Below, in pieces: positions 11,389 through 22,442 of a DNA stretch of 64,000 nucleotides. The position numbers were made by a program, and so were the translations under genes. The stretch comes from Adineta steineri (taxonomy: Eukaryota > Rotifera > Eurotatoria > Adinetida > Adinetidae), in assembly GCA_905250115.1 (NCBI GenBank), contig CAJNOI010000059.1:186001-250000 (forward strand), in the 5' to 3' direction. Under the pieces are notes generated by a model, which was not told where the DNA came from, did no database searches, and saw only the letters and a list, made by a program, of their open reading frames with translations. Numbering within the stretch: position 1 is the stretch's first letter; each line of letters begins with the position of its first letter.

Positions 11389-14355
11389 ATGTATCTTTCA
11401 AGATCCAGTTTTATTTTACTATGTATTATTATTCAACAGTCTATGGCTTCCGACTGGAATTATGCTGACGAAGGACCAGATGTTTGGAGTGATCTATATC
11501 CAGCATGCGCTGGAACTTCACAATCACCAATTAATATTGATACAACCACTACAGACTATCTAGCATTTACAACATTGTATTTAGGATCATCTTATAATGT
11601 ACCACTAAATTTTCAATTTATAAACAATGGTCATACTATTGTCGGTACATATACAGGCAGCGATACATCCAATTTCGTATTCATTGGCGGTGGTCTAAGA
11701 GGAACATTTACATTTTCTAGTTTTCATCTTCACTGGGGTGAAAACTATAAATCAGGAAGTGAACATCAAGTGTAAGTTAAACATTATTTTGATTAACTGT
11801 ACACCATTATAATATCGTATTCTGTGTAGAAATGGAGCAAAATATTCAGGTGAACTTCATGTCATTCATAGAAATCAAGCTACAAATCAAACAGCTGTAC
11901 TTGGAATGTTCATACAAAGTTTAAAACAAGCTAATACAACACATACGGAATTACGAAAGCGTGATACTTCAACCACCGGAAATGTAACATCAGCAGAATG
12001 GATAAAATATCTTTCAGCAATTGGACAATTAAATCAAGTTAATCAAACAGTTGCACTGAATTTGACTTTAGGATCGTTATTCACTAGCGATACAACTAAA
12101 TACTGGCGTTATTCAGGCTCATTAACAACACCTCCATGCACCGAAGGTATTATTTGGACTGTATTTGGAGAGCCCATAGTTGTTAGTGAAGATTATTTTG
12201 ATCTTCTACGAGATAATATCTATGCAAAAGATTATCGCAGTCCTCAACCAATAAATGGACGATCAGTATTTCGAAGTTATCCATATGAATCATCATCAGC
12301 ACCAAATTCTATTTTTTCTTCGAAAAAAACTTATTATATCATTATTTATTTATCTATTTATGTGTTCATTTATTTATTTATTTAATTGTTATTTAAGTTT
12401 AGACGTTTTTCCGATATAAGATTTTTTTTTCTTTTTTAACTTCATTGTTTTTATATAGATTCAAAAAATGTGTGTCACAATAACCGTATATTAAATAAAA
12501 TTTATTTAAACAAAAATAATATATACAATCTTGTAAACTTAAGAAATGAACAAGTTGATATAAAAGAATATTTATTGATCTATATAATGGTGTAAGAAAT
12601 ATAGGATCCAGATGTGCTGATAACTATACACCAACGAGCTTGTTCATACAGAAATTCCCTCTGATCATTAGAATAGATATCGACGATTGCAATAACAATA
12701 CATAAAAGTTCTCGTTTGATATCATGCTGTGATTGTGTTTATTAGAGATAATTACAAAAATCCATCTGTTCGATATTAAATTTGTTTTGTTTCAGGAGTA
12801 TATTCTGCATTTGGTAAATATTCAATATCACAATCATTATAAATGACACGAACAAATTGTATGATTATATCAAATGATGGATAGTGGCTTAAACTTTCCG
12901 AAATATTCATAATTTAGATCATTTATATATTTTTCGATAACTTCAAAAAGCAACTATAGCTGACCAGGGAAACATCCTCAAGAGCTCCAATAATTTGTCC
13001 AGTATCGGAAAGTGTAAAGCTCATATTTTTATGATAATTTCTTTTTACGCTGAACTACAGTAGAATTGAATAGCAAATTCGTAATTTAACCATTGAGTTA
13101 CTGAGTATAATGGTTTAAAATTTCATTCCTTATCGTTCAATATAGATAATGTTTGAAAAATAAATATATCTTACATCATTTCTTAATATGAGAATAGTTC
13201 TATCTTGACTAGATTTTATACGAAAAAAATGATTTCTCATTGTAATCAGTTTTATAACTACAAAAAACGTGTCAAAACAGTTACTTTCTTTATTACGTAT
13301 TTAATATTATTGAAGAAATTACGGTCACTATGCAATGAACCAAAGACCTTAGAAGAATATTTATTATTCGAAATAATATGACAAGAAAATTACATTTTCT
13401 TTATGATAATAGGCAATATCCAATTATCGATGATTACATTTCTGTTTACTTATTGTTTGAATAATAAGCCAATATTCTATGCATACCATTCATTATTTTA
13501 TTTTATTTTCGTTTTTCACCTGAATAATAACATGTATATCATGTCTTTCTTGGGTGCATTTATTGGTTGAAAACCTACCTTTACATATTTGTATTAAATA
13601 ACAAATAAATATTTGTAGAAATCGAAAAAAATAGTGATAATTTGAATTCAAAATTTAATATTATTATAATTTTTTTTTTCATTTATAATTCAATAACTAA
13701 AATAAACTATTTATGATGAACATAAAATAATCCTATTAATCTTTAATAAATTATTTATAATTTCTAAAATTGTTGCTATGAACCACATGATTAACGATCC
13801 CCTATACCAATTTATTTATTTATATAATTGATATCCAATATATTTCCATACTTCAAATCGCAGAGGAATAAATATTAAATAATTTTGGTAGTATACCTAT
13901 CAATATAAAACTTAAACTCGATCTGTATGAAAGCATGGTATATTTAATTAAAACCTAGTTACAAAATATTTTTAGGTTTTTTATTTAAATAAATTTCTAC
14001 AGATATCAGAAACAGAAACTTCTATTATGAGCATTATTATCTGTTATACTATTCGTCAGATATCTAGTTTCATGATTATGATATATGTTACAGTCATTCG
14101 ACATGAGAAAACCTTGAGAGAAATGTTTATTATTCGAAAATATAAAACAGTTGTCTTGTTTTTTTATTAGAATAATAGGAGACATAAAACCTTGAACAGT
14201 GATATTTTTGTTTGTTTGTTTATACTTAAAATAACAACATAAATCCGAAATACTGATCTGTAGTATTTTGCCTTTGTTTTTATCTTTTCAGGCGTTGTAC
14301 TAGCATCAATAGTATATCGGTTTTTTTAAAAAACACAAATCGAATGATGACTTAC
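10712..14355 (+). repeat. Segmental duplication unit A (with CA-4)
   Basis: This stretch is collinear with 15814-18243. Matching landmarks include the shared aaggatactgactagaaaata run upstream of both genes, the whole of CA-4/CA-5, and the tails ending in aaatgatgactta (14343-14354 and 18231-18242). Unit A holds about 1 kb (12655-13677) that is missing from unit B, so either A gained or B lost it. Edges are by eye, give or take tens of bases. Confidence 0.85.
11389..12385 (+). CDS. Alpha-carbonic anhydrase CA-4
   Basis: Fourth gene, in duplication unit A. Exons 11389-11771 and 11830-12385 (58-bp phase-2 intron) give 312 residues. Signal peptide MYLSRSSFILLCIIIQQSMA is followed by SDWNYADEGPDVWS. 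The catalytic set is complete: FHLHWGE, GSEH, GELHVIH, NNGHT, GSLTTPPC. The PACAG cysteine replaces PLCAG but keeps the disulphide partner. The C-terminus is hydrophobic (YYIIIYLSIYVFIYLFI) and ends without a polar tail, typical of a GPI-anchor signal. TATATA at 11357-11362 precedes the ATG by 26 bp. It is nearly identical in layout to CA-5, which is its recent duplicate, and seems the better preserved copy. Confidence 0.93.
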
Positions 14356-14357
14356 GT
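12386..14357. other. Intergenic after CA-4
   Basis: AT-rich. 12386-12654 and 13678-14355 match the sequence after CA-5, while 12655-13677 has no counterpart there. No coding frame worth keeping. Confidence 0.5.
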
Positions 14358-15604
14358 GGTGTGCCAGATAGAACTCGACGAGCTCTACCAAACGGTATGC
14401 TTAGATTTTGTACCAACTTCAGAGAACGTTTTGTAGTTATCAAAAACCCTTTTTTCTCCACCGAAACAATTTCATAAAAATTGTATTTCCTAAAATTCTT
14501 TGATCTCTCGCTCTCTAAAACTTACAAACAAACATGTATTCCTATGCATCTCGACTTGCTCTATCGATTGATATACTCTTTTACACCTTTCAACTAACAA
14601 TTACAACACACTTGCATGAAAAATGTCGAAAATCACCATTTTAGCATATATTTCATATGTATATTCACTCTGCAACGAGTGATATATTTGAAGCCGATTT
14701 CACTTGAGTCAAGATAAAAAACTCCATTAAGTGAAGTATATATTACCTTCGACACAGATTCATATATAAATCTGCTGTGAGAATATTTATTAAAACACAT
14801 TTATTTACGTTTTGAGTTCATATTATTGAAATATCGATGCAGATGATACTCATTTATATTTACGTCGATAGAAAAAAGTAAGATCTAGCAAGTGATATGT
14901 ATACCACCTTTGGTACAAATTGCAGCAAGAACTTCGAATGTACATTTTTAATAATTAGCACACCTGTTAAGTGTACGAGGGACTACGATTCGAAAAGGAT
15001 TATAAATATAAACAAATCATACTTCATTTTAGAATCAATTTTATTTGAAATGATAGAATTATATAAGATTTGGTGAATTTTTAAGGGTTATACTGAATGC
15101 ATTCATATTTATGACTTATAAGTTGAGTAGATGACGCTATAATATGCATGAGAGATTTGGAAAAGGTTTTAAGCTCATTTTATCGATTGAAATATATTGA
15201 ATTACACATCATTCGATGGAGTATTTCATTTTGAGTCAAATAAAATCGGCTTCAAATGTGGTACAAGTTGCAGAATGAATATATATATGAAATATATGAT
15301 AAAATGGTGATTTTCGACATTTTCCATGCAACTGTATTGAAATTGTTAGTTAAAAGGTGTACAGGAGCATATCAATCGATAGACCAAGTCGAGATGCATA
15401 GGAATACATGTTTGTTTGTAAATTCTAGAGCGAGAGATGGAATAATTTTAGGAAGTACAGTTTTTATGAAATTATTCCTATGGACAAAAAAGAGTTTTTG
15501 ATAACTATGATACGTTATGTGAAGTTGGTACAAAATTTAAGTATACTGTTTGATAGAGCTCGTGGACTTTTACCTAGCACACAACAAATGGTAGGTAGCA
15601 CACC
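14358..15604. mobile_element. Foldback DNA element with long inverted arms
   Basis: About 1.25 kb whose two ends are long imperfect reverse complements: 14358-14736 and 15212-15604. Matching landmarks are GGTGTGC at both tips, gagctct, the ttgtaccaacttc block, the atgcatctcgacttg block, ttcctaaaattcttt/ggaataattttaggaa, and gaagccgattt at the inner ends. The right arm has about 22 extra bases near its tip. The loop of about 475 bp contains no transposase frame, so this is a non-autonomous foldback or long-TIR MITE. No target duplication could be fixed. Family is not recognised. The short frames at 15256-15765 are merely arm sequence. Confidence 0.85.
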
Positions 15605-16448
15605 TTGTCAGGTGAATCGGTATAAGAAAAACTCGAATCCGCAGCTAACTTCATGTTCATGTTTTCACTGAACCTTTGTGATATCTCTTTAATAGAACTT
15701 TGTTTTTGAAAGTAGATTTTTCTACCTTTTCCCATAGTCTCAACGTTACTCAGCAAATGATTCAAATCAATTTGATTAATCTGTATCGTTTAGTTTTGTC
15801 AACCTTTTCTTTATTGATAAATACAAGTAAAAATATAAATAATTTAAAAAAAAATTTCCGTTATATTTCGTTGAACTATAATTGATTCGTAATACTATTT
15901 CAAGGATACTGACTAGAAAATATGCATAATAAATAAGTTACACCATGAATTATTATTATTTAATTTAAGAAATTGATGCATAATTTATTTTCATTTCAAA
16001 CAGTAAATCAAAAGAGAAAAATTCCTATTTTGACAAAGATATGATAAAATCAGGATTCTGAATGTTATGCAGCATTCGTACACCCCTGTTCTTGATGACG
16101 TACATTTTAAATTTACGTTTAATTAATAAAATAATCTTTAAAATCGAAAAATATATCAGTATTAGACCGCTCTAAATGACTAATCCAAAAAGTTTGATTA
16201 TTTTGAGACAAATATATACAATCCACGTGTAACAATAGATGAAAATTACCCTATACAGGTGAATATATATATTCAAAAGCTATAAACGATTGATAATTTA
16301 TTTTTCATACAAACCAATTCATGTGTAACAATTGCTTTATATTTTGATGAAAATAGACAGTTATTCAGTTCGATAACTGATGTATAAACTATTGTAATTT
16401 TCTTGTTAAGACATACACACTTTTTTATCTTGTGTGTTAAAACACGAT
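15605..16448. other. Spacer and upstream region of CA-5
   Basis: 15605-15813 is unique sequence after the foldback element. From about 15814 it matches the sequence upstream of CA-4. The CA-4 TATATA motif is replaced here by acatacaca (16411-16419). Confidence 0.6.
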
Positions 16449-18243
16449 ATGCATCTTTCAAGATCCAGTTTTATCTTATTATGTATTATTATTCAATATT
16501 CTATTGCTGCTCATTGGAACTATGCTGACGAAGGACCGGATGTTTGGAGTGATCTATATCCAGAATGCGATGGAACTTCACAATCACCAATTGATATTGA
16601 TACAACCACCACAGTCTATGCACCACTTACAAAATTTTATTTTGGATCATCTTATAATGTACCACAAAATTTTCTGTTTATGAACAATGGTCATACTCTT
16701 GTTGGACATTATACAGGTAACGATGCATCCAGGCTCTCATTTACTGGTGGTGGCCTAAAAGGAGTATTTACATTTTCTAGTTTTCATCTTCATTGGGGTG
16801 AGAACTATAAATCAGGAAGTGAGCATCAAGTGTAAGTTAAACATTATTTAATTAACTTTACATTGTTATAGTATTGAATTGTATATAGAAATGGAGCAAA
16901 ATATTCAGGTGAAATTCATGTTATTCACACCAATCGAGCTACAAACCAAACAGCTGTACTTGGAATGTTCATACAGAGTATAAAACAGGTTAGTAGAACA
17001 CATAGGAAATTACGAAATCTTGATACTTCAACTACTGGAAATGTAACATCAGCAGAATGGATAAAGTATCTTTCAACAGTTGGACAATTAAAGCAAGTTG
17101 GTCAACCAGTTGCACTCAATTTGACTTTAGGATCATTATTCACTAGTAATACAAAGAAATATTGGCGCTATTCAGGTTCATTAACAACACCTCCATGCAC
17201 TGAAGGTATTATTTGGACTATATTTAGAAAGCCCATTATTGTTAGTGAAGATTATTTTGGTCTTCTGCGAAATAATATCTATGCAAAAGATTATCGCAGT
17301 CCTCAACCAATTAATGAACGGACAGTATTTCGAAGTTATCCATACGAATCATGAACATTACCTCATTCTATTTTTTCTACCAAAAAATTTATAATATCAT
17401 TATTTATTTATCTATTTAATTGTCATTTAAGTTTAGACGTTTTTTTGGTATTAGAGTTTTGTTTTTTTGACTTCATATTGAATAAAATTTATTTAAACAA
17501 AAATAATATATATAATGTTATAAACTAGAGAAATGACCAAGTTCATGTAAAAGAATATTTATAGAACATCGAAAAATAGTTCTATGCTATTCACAAGTTA
17601 ATGGAATATTTATTGATTTATATAATGGGATAAGAAATATAGGGTTCAAATGTGCTAATAAGTACACATGAACGGGCTTGTCCATACAATACTAATATAA
17701 TGTCTTTTTCATTTATAATTCAATAACTAAAATAAACTATTTATGATGAATATAAAATAATCCTATTAATTTTCTTTTGTCTTATTCAAAACCAAGAAAC
17801 TCGATCGAAATGAAACTATAATATATTTAATTAAAACCTAGTTACAAAATACTTTTTTGTTTTTTTTATTTAAATTTAATTGTACAGATAACAAAAACAG
17901 AATCTTCCATTACACCAAGTATTATTCTTAATACTGTTCGTCAAATATTTACTTTCATGACTAAGATATATATAAATCAGTCATTCAACATGACAAAACC
18001 TTGAGAATAATATTTTTATTCGAAAACATAAAATAATTGTCTTGTTTTTTTATTAGAATAATAGGAGACATAAAACATTCTACAGTGATCTTTGTTTGTT
18101 TGTTTATACTTCGAATAACAACATAAATGTGAGAATACTGATCTGTATTGCTTTCGCCTTTGTTTTTTTATTTTTTCGGGCGTTATACTATCATCAATAC
18201 TGTTTCGATTTTCTTAAAAAAACGCAAATCAAATGATGACTTA
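15814..18243 (+). repeat. Segmental duplication unit B (with CA-5)
   Basis: Second copy of the unit described at 10712-14355. It is shorter (about 2.4 kb against 3.6 kb). The match ends at aaatgatgactta (18231-18242); unit A leaves off at the same point, where the foldback element begins. Confidence 0.85.
16449..17354 (+). CDS. Alpha-carbonic anhydrase CA-5, tail lost
   Basis: Fifth gene, in duplication unit B. Exons 16449-16831 and 16889-17354 (57-bp phase-2 intron) give 282 residues. The ATG at 16449 is chosen because it aligns with that of CA-4 (MHLSRSSFILL against MYLSRSSFILL). The catalytic residues remain: FHLHWGE, GSEH, GEIHVIH, NNGHT, GSLTTPPC. The reading frame stops right after RSYPYES, where CA-4 reads TCATCA and CA-5 reads TCATGA. 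The downstream DNA still resembles the CA-4 hydrophobic tail, so CA-5 has lost a membrane or GPI anchor by a single substitution. It should be a soluble secreted enzyme, or an early-decaying copy. Confidence 0.92.
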
Positions 18244-19225
18244 TATAAACACGTTGATATTAAAAAATAACGTAAAAATACCCTTAATTTGCAAGTTAAA
18301 GTACAATATGAACATTATCGATATACAAATTATCGAAAACCTTTCAAGGATTTTGATTAGTAGTCTCGTGTTTGTGGATCATATATTTCGTTCGATTATC
18401 CAATAGATATTGTATAGAGCGATGATTAATAGTATTTATGAAATAATAATAGTGGTTGCAGAAAATGTATTGCAGATGAAATAAATGTAACTTGATTAAT
18501 GATTTTTGTTTATATCCTTATATTTTTCCTTATCTTTTTCTTTTGTACAATATTGACGATTTCATAATGGATCAATATGAAGGTCTAATTAATATTAAAA
18601 CTATATGAATTAATCAGGATTGTTTTTATCTAACTATCTTGGAATATTTTTGATTATATCTGAATTGATTTAATCAATTAACATATAAGTTTCACAAATA
18701 AAATATTTTTTTTTATGTTTACTCTCTAAATATACATGAATCATGTATATTGATTTAGAAGAACTAAAAATAATGTATAATTTAACGTCAATTGTATTCA
18801 CTGTATTATTTATCAAGATACTATTTAAATGTGTTAAAGTGCAATAACAAATTTCGATTATTTGACAGTTTTGATTAATAAAAAACACTAAAAGTACGTA
18901 TAACAACCTTTTAACTATGTACTTTGACGCAAAAACAATAAAAAGAACTGATAAAATTTGAAATTTAACGCAGCAGTTCTTTTCTTTTTCAATTCCTTAA
19001 TTTAAAGTAGTTCTTTTAGAATACTAGTCACGTTAAACAACAATACATGATTTAATCATACAATAAAATTCAATAACTGGCAGGTGCAATATATTAACTA
19101 ACTAGTTCTCCCTATAATTAAAGTAATGACAAGATTCCCATACAAATCCTATTGTATGTATAGAATATAGGATCAACGACGTCAATACGAATAAAACCTT
19201 AAATGGTATATATTTTGTATTTATC
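17355..19225. other. Intergenic between CA-5 and CA-6
   Basis: 17355-18243 belongs to duplication unit B. 18244-19225 is AT-rich unique sequence. No gene seen; the 78-codon frame at 18670-18906 (minus) is low-complexity. Confidence 0.5.
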
Positions 19226-20226
19226 ATGCCATTTGTAATCTTTAACTTATTATATTTGACTATTCTTCCTTCAACTATCGTTTCTACATGGAATTATGGT
19301 GAATTAGGACCTGATGTATGGAGTGATCAATATCCTTTATGTATTGGACATTCTCAATCACCAATTGACATAAAAACAGCATGTACCATTTATCAATCGT
19401 TTATACCTTTCCATTTTTCCGAAGATTATAATAATTCATATGATTTTACAGTTGTAAATAATGGTCATACTATACTTACTAAATATTCTGGAAATATTTT
19501 ACCATCTCTTACAGTAACAGGTGGCGGTTTAAATGGAACATTTGAATTTTTGAATTTTCATCTTCATTGGGGTGAAAATTATAAATCTGGTAGTGAACAT
19601 CAAGTGTAAATAAAGATTTTCTTCGATGTTTTATTGTTATTCTCTCATTTAGAAATAGCGAAAAATATGCTGGTGAAATTCATTTCGTCTATATTAATCC
19701 TCAAACATATCAATTAGCTGTTCTTGGAATATTTATGCACAGCAATCGAGATATTCATACAGATCATCAAAGGAAACGACGAGACTATTCTAACACGAAA
19801 AAGAATACATTAGATGAATGGGAAACATTTTTTTCCATAGCTGGTACATTGCAACAGGCAGATATGTCAGTTATACTTAGTTTAAATTTAGCAATATTAA
19901 TGGGTACGAATTTGAATGATTTTTGGAGGTATAGAGGTTCTTTAACAGTACCTCCATGTACAGAAGATATTATTTGGACTGTATTTAAAACTCCTATTGT
20001 ATTTACTGAAAATGAATTGAATATTTTTCGAAAAAAACTTTTTTTTCATGATTATCGTAATCCACAACCATTGTATAATCGAACTGTATATCGAAACTTT
20101 GTAAATGAAGAATTATTGTCAGCAGTTGATTATAATTGTTGTTTGAAATCTATACCCAATGGAGCAAATACTCGTAATATAGCATTATTAAGTAAAATCA
20201 CTCTTTTATTTATTTTAGTTCATTGA
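19226..20226 (+). CDS. Alpha-carbonic anhydrase CA-6
   Basis: Sixth and last gene. Exons 19226-19605 and 19653-20226 (47-bp phase-2 intron) give 317 residues. A signal peptide (about 22 residues) is followed by TWNYGELGPDVWS. Zinc ligands FHLHWGE and GEIHFVY, GSEH and NNGHT are intact. The active-site block reads GSLTVPPC instead of GSLTTPPC: the essential Thr199 is kept but Thr200 is Val, a position known to tune affinity and rate between CA isozymes. The loop before DEWETFF contains basic residues (HQRKRRDYS). The C-terminus is hydrophobic (IALLSKITLLFILVH) and looks like a GPI signal. The gene ends only about 90 bp before the stop codon of the convergent glycosyltransferase gene. Confidence 0.93.
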
Positions 20227-20314
20227 ATATACTAGACTTTTTATTTCAATATATGAAAGACAAATATCTGATTTTGTTTAATTTTATGTTGCTAAAATAT
20301 ATAATAAATGACAG

Positions 20315-21625
20315 TTATTTTGTAATTAATTGTTCACACATTTTGTTAAGTATCTTGACTAATCCTAGAGTATTATGTTGTTGTTGTAGATATTTAATGA
20401 ATAATGGATAAAATAATTGATGGTATAAATTTGGATTTATATATTGTCGACCTTGAAGAACAGTAAATAAACTATGAGTATTCATTAATAAATTATTTGT
20501 TATATTAATTTCTTTTTTACGTCGTTCTAATCCTATATTGATTAAATCAATAAGTTGATATCGAGTAAATGAAGTCCAATCAGTACGCCACCATACACTA
20601 AGACCATAGAAATTAAGATTTGAAGATCGATGAAAATGATATGTATCAAACGTTTTAGTACATTGAGCAGTTAAATAATAAAGTGTATATTCAGTCCACA
20701 TACGATCGAAAATAACTCGCCATAAAGCCCAATTAGCTAATTTATTTAAAAATCTCCTATGACCTTTGCAAATAAATTCAGCATTTAAAAAATAAAATCT
20801 AGAAAAAAAAAACTTACCATAAAGTATTTGTAATCGACATAAAGTTCTTAATGCAATTGTTCTTGATAAAATAATTGGTGTGACACCAATAGTTGGTGAT
20901 AATGGATCATTTGAAACGCATGTATTTGGTTTTATTTTAAGTAATTGTTCACTTTCTAACCACCATTTTATTCTATCAGATCGATCTTCAATTTGATATA
21001 AAGCTTTATATAATGGTAAACTTTTATTGACGTTCGATTGCCATAATAATTGTTCGACATGTATTGGCCATATAGCAACACAATCTGAATCAAGTAACAT
21101 ATAGTATTCAGTTTTAATTATTTGTGAAACAACTAATTTAAATATCATTTGTAAACGATATGAATCTGTATTAATATGTTTTAATAGATGATCATCAGGT
21201 ATTATTGATAATGGCCATGGCCAATGATTAGTTTGTCGATCAGAAAGAAACGGTTCTAATATATGAACATCTTTTAGTGGAGTAAGAAATATAACTTCAA
21301 AAATACGATGAGAATCAAGATGACATGCTAGTGCAGCTAATGTTAATGGTAAACGTTTAAATTCCGGTTGTGCTGTAACAATTACAATAGTTAAACGACT
21401 ATCTTGTTTAGCATAATCATCATTGTTCGATTGTAAAACATCTGGCCAATCGTGTGAAGTACATTTTAATGATTGTACAAGTTGAACATCAGTTAACCAT
21501 GGAATATGGAAATGTGATTGAAAAATAAACTTTGGTCGACCATTTAATATAAGTAGAATGATGATAAAAAGAATGAGGCAAATAAAACTACGCTTTGAGC
21601 GAGAACGATTCAAATGTATGATCAT
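20315..21625 (-). CDS. Type II membrane glycosyltransferase-like (DUF6492)
   Basis: A Golgi-type single-pass protein with a short basic N-terminus, a transmembrane helix (FICLILFIIILLILNG) and a lumenal domain. The lumenal domain resembles DUF6492 putative glycosyltransferases: LTIVIVTAQPEFKRL near the start, then LQMIFKLVVSQIIKTEYY followed by MLLDSDCVAIWP, whose D-S-D is a likely metal/sugar-nucleotide DxD motif. TPIILSR and WTEYTLYYL fit the later motifs. The ATG at 21625 is used because the open frame upstream begins only with TTG. A consensus GT-AG intron of 54 bp (20764-20817) lies inside the frame and has no stop: splicing gives 418 residues and retention adds 18. The family has no established substrate, and the assignment rests on recalled motifs. 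Confidence 0.6.
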   Translation of the reverse strand: MIIHLNRSRSKRSFICLILFIIILLILNGRPKFIFQSHFHIPWLTDVQLVQSLKCTSHDWPDVLQSNNDDYAKQDSRLTIVIVTAQPEFKRLPLTLAALACHLDSHRIFEVIFLTPLKDVHILEPFLSDRQTNHWPWPLSIIPDDHLLKHINTDSYRLQMIFKLVVSQIIKTEYYMLLDSDCVAIWPIHVEQLLWQSNVNKSLPLYKALYQIEDRSDRIKWWLESEQLLKIKPNTCVSNDPLSPTIGVTPIILSRTIALRTLCRLQILYGKFFFSRFYFLNAEFICKGHRRFLNKLANWALWRVIFDRMWTEYTLYYLTAQCTKTFDTYHFHRSSNLNFYGLSVWWRTDWTSFTRYQLIDLINIGLERRKKEINITNNLLMNTHSLFTVLQGRQYINPNLYHQLFYPLFIKYLQQQHNTLGLVKILNKMCEQLITK

Positions 21626-22442
21626 ATTAGATACAAAAAAACTACGTTGTATTCTAATTACAATAAAGTTTTTAGTTTCTGTTACATATAAATTAAACAA
21701 AACGTATGGAGCATGAAAGGTATAATTCTCATCTTTGTGTTACTCTTGAGAATATGTGTGTTAATTGGATCTTATACTCTTTTGCTTCCGTTTATGCTTA
21801 TATGCGTCTAATCTGGTGTATGAGAAAAACTAGTGTGCTTGTCGCTTCCGTTTAAAACATGCATGATGACACCAAGAGTGACAAAGAAATGCTTCATTTA
21901 CTTTCTTTTTTCTCTCAAAAAATTACCTGTTCTTTTCTAGGATCAAGTAGAAGCTTTCTTTTTAATAATGATTATTTTCTAATTTATTTAACAAAAGAGT
22001 AAGACTTCATTTTCTATTTTTATTGAAGTCTTAAAATAGAATCAAAGATTGAAATTAATGAGAATATAATTAAGATACTGGAAACACAATAACTGATATT
22101 CAATTGTATCATACATTATTATATAGTCTTCTTTGAAATGCAATGTAACCACGAAAATATTCGCTTAGTCTACTAAGATTTACTTTCATATTTTATTTAA
22201 ATTTCAGTGTTTTTTTCTCTCTAAATATGTCATATCAAAAGAAAAATCAGCAATCAAACAAAGAGAATATATAACAACAAAAAAAAAAGAAGAAAATCAA
22301 TTATCGAAAGACAATTGCGTTATTTTAAACATATACAAGAAGAAGAATAACAAAAAAAAAGAATTTAAATGTTAACTATATGCACTATCTGACAAATGTT
22401 ATGTTTTTTCTTTAAATCTAAGAATTAAATTGCTTTAAATAT
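21626..22442. other. Intergenic, no gene seen
   Basis: Spacer of about 0.8 kb between two minus-strand genes. It should hold the promoter of the glycosyltransferase gene on its low side and the 3' UTR of ATRX on its high side. Purine-rich runs at 22260-22360. Confidence 0.4.

Noticed and set aside
14358-15604. Foldback element as an LTR element
   Set aside because: Its ends are inverted, not direct, repeats and there is no retroelement protein.
15256-15765. Short frames around the foldback element
   Set aside because: They lie in or beside the inverted arm, on both strands, without coding signs.
16434-16448. Upstream GTG start for CA-5
   Set aside because: CA-4 aligns from the ATG at 16449, and animal genes rarely start with GTG.
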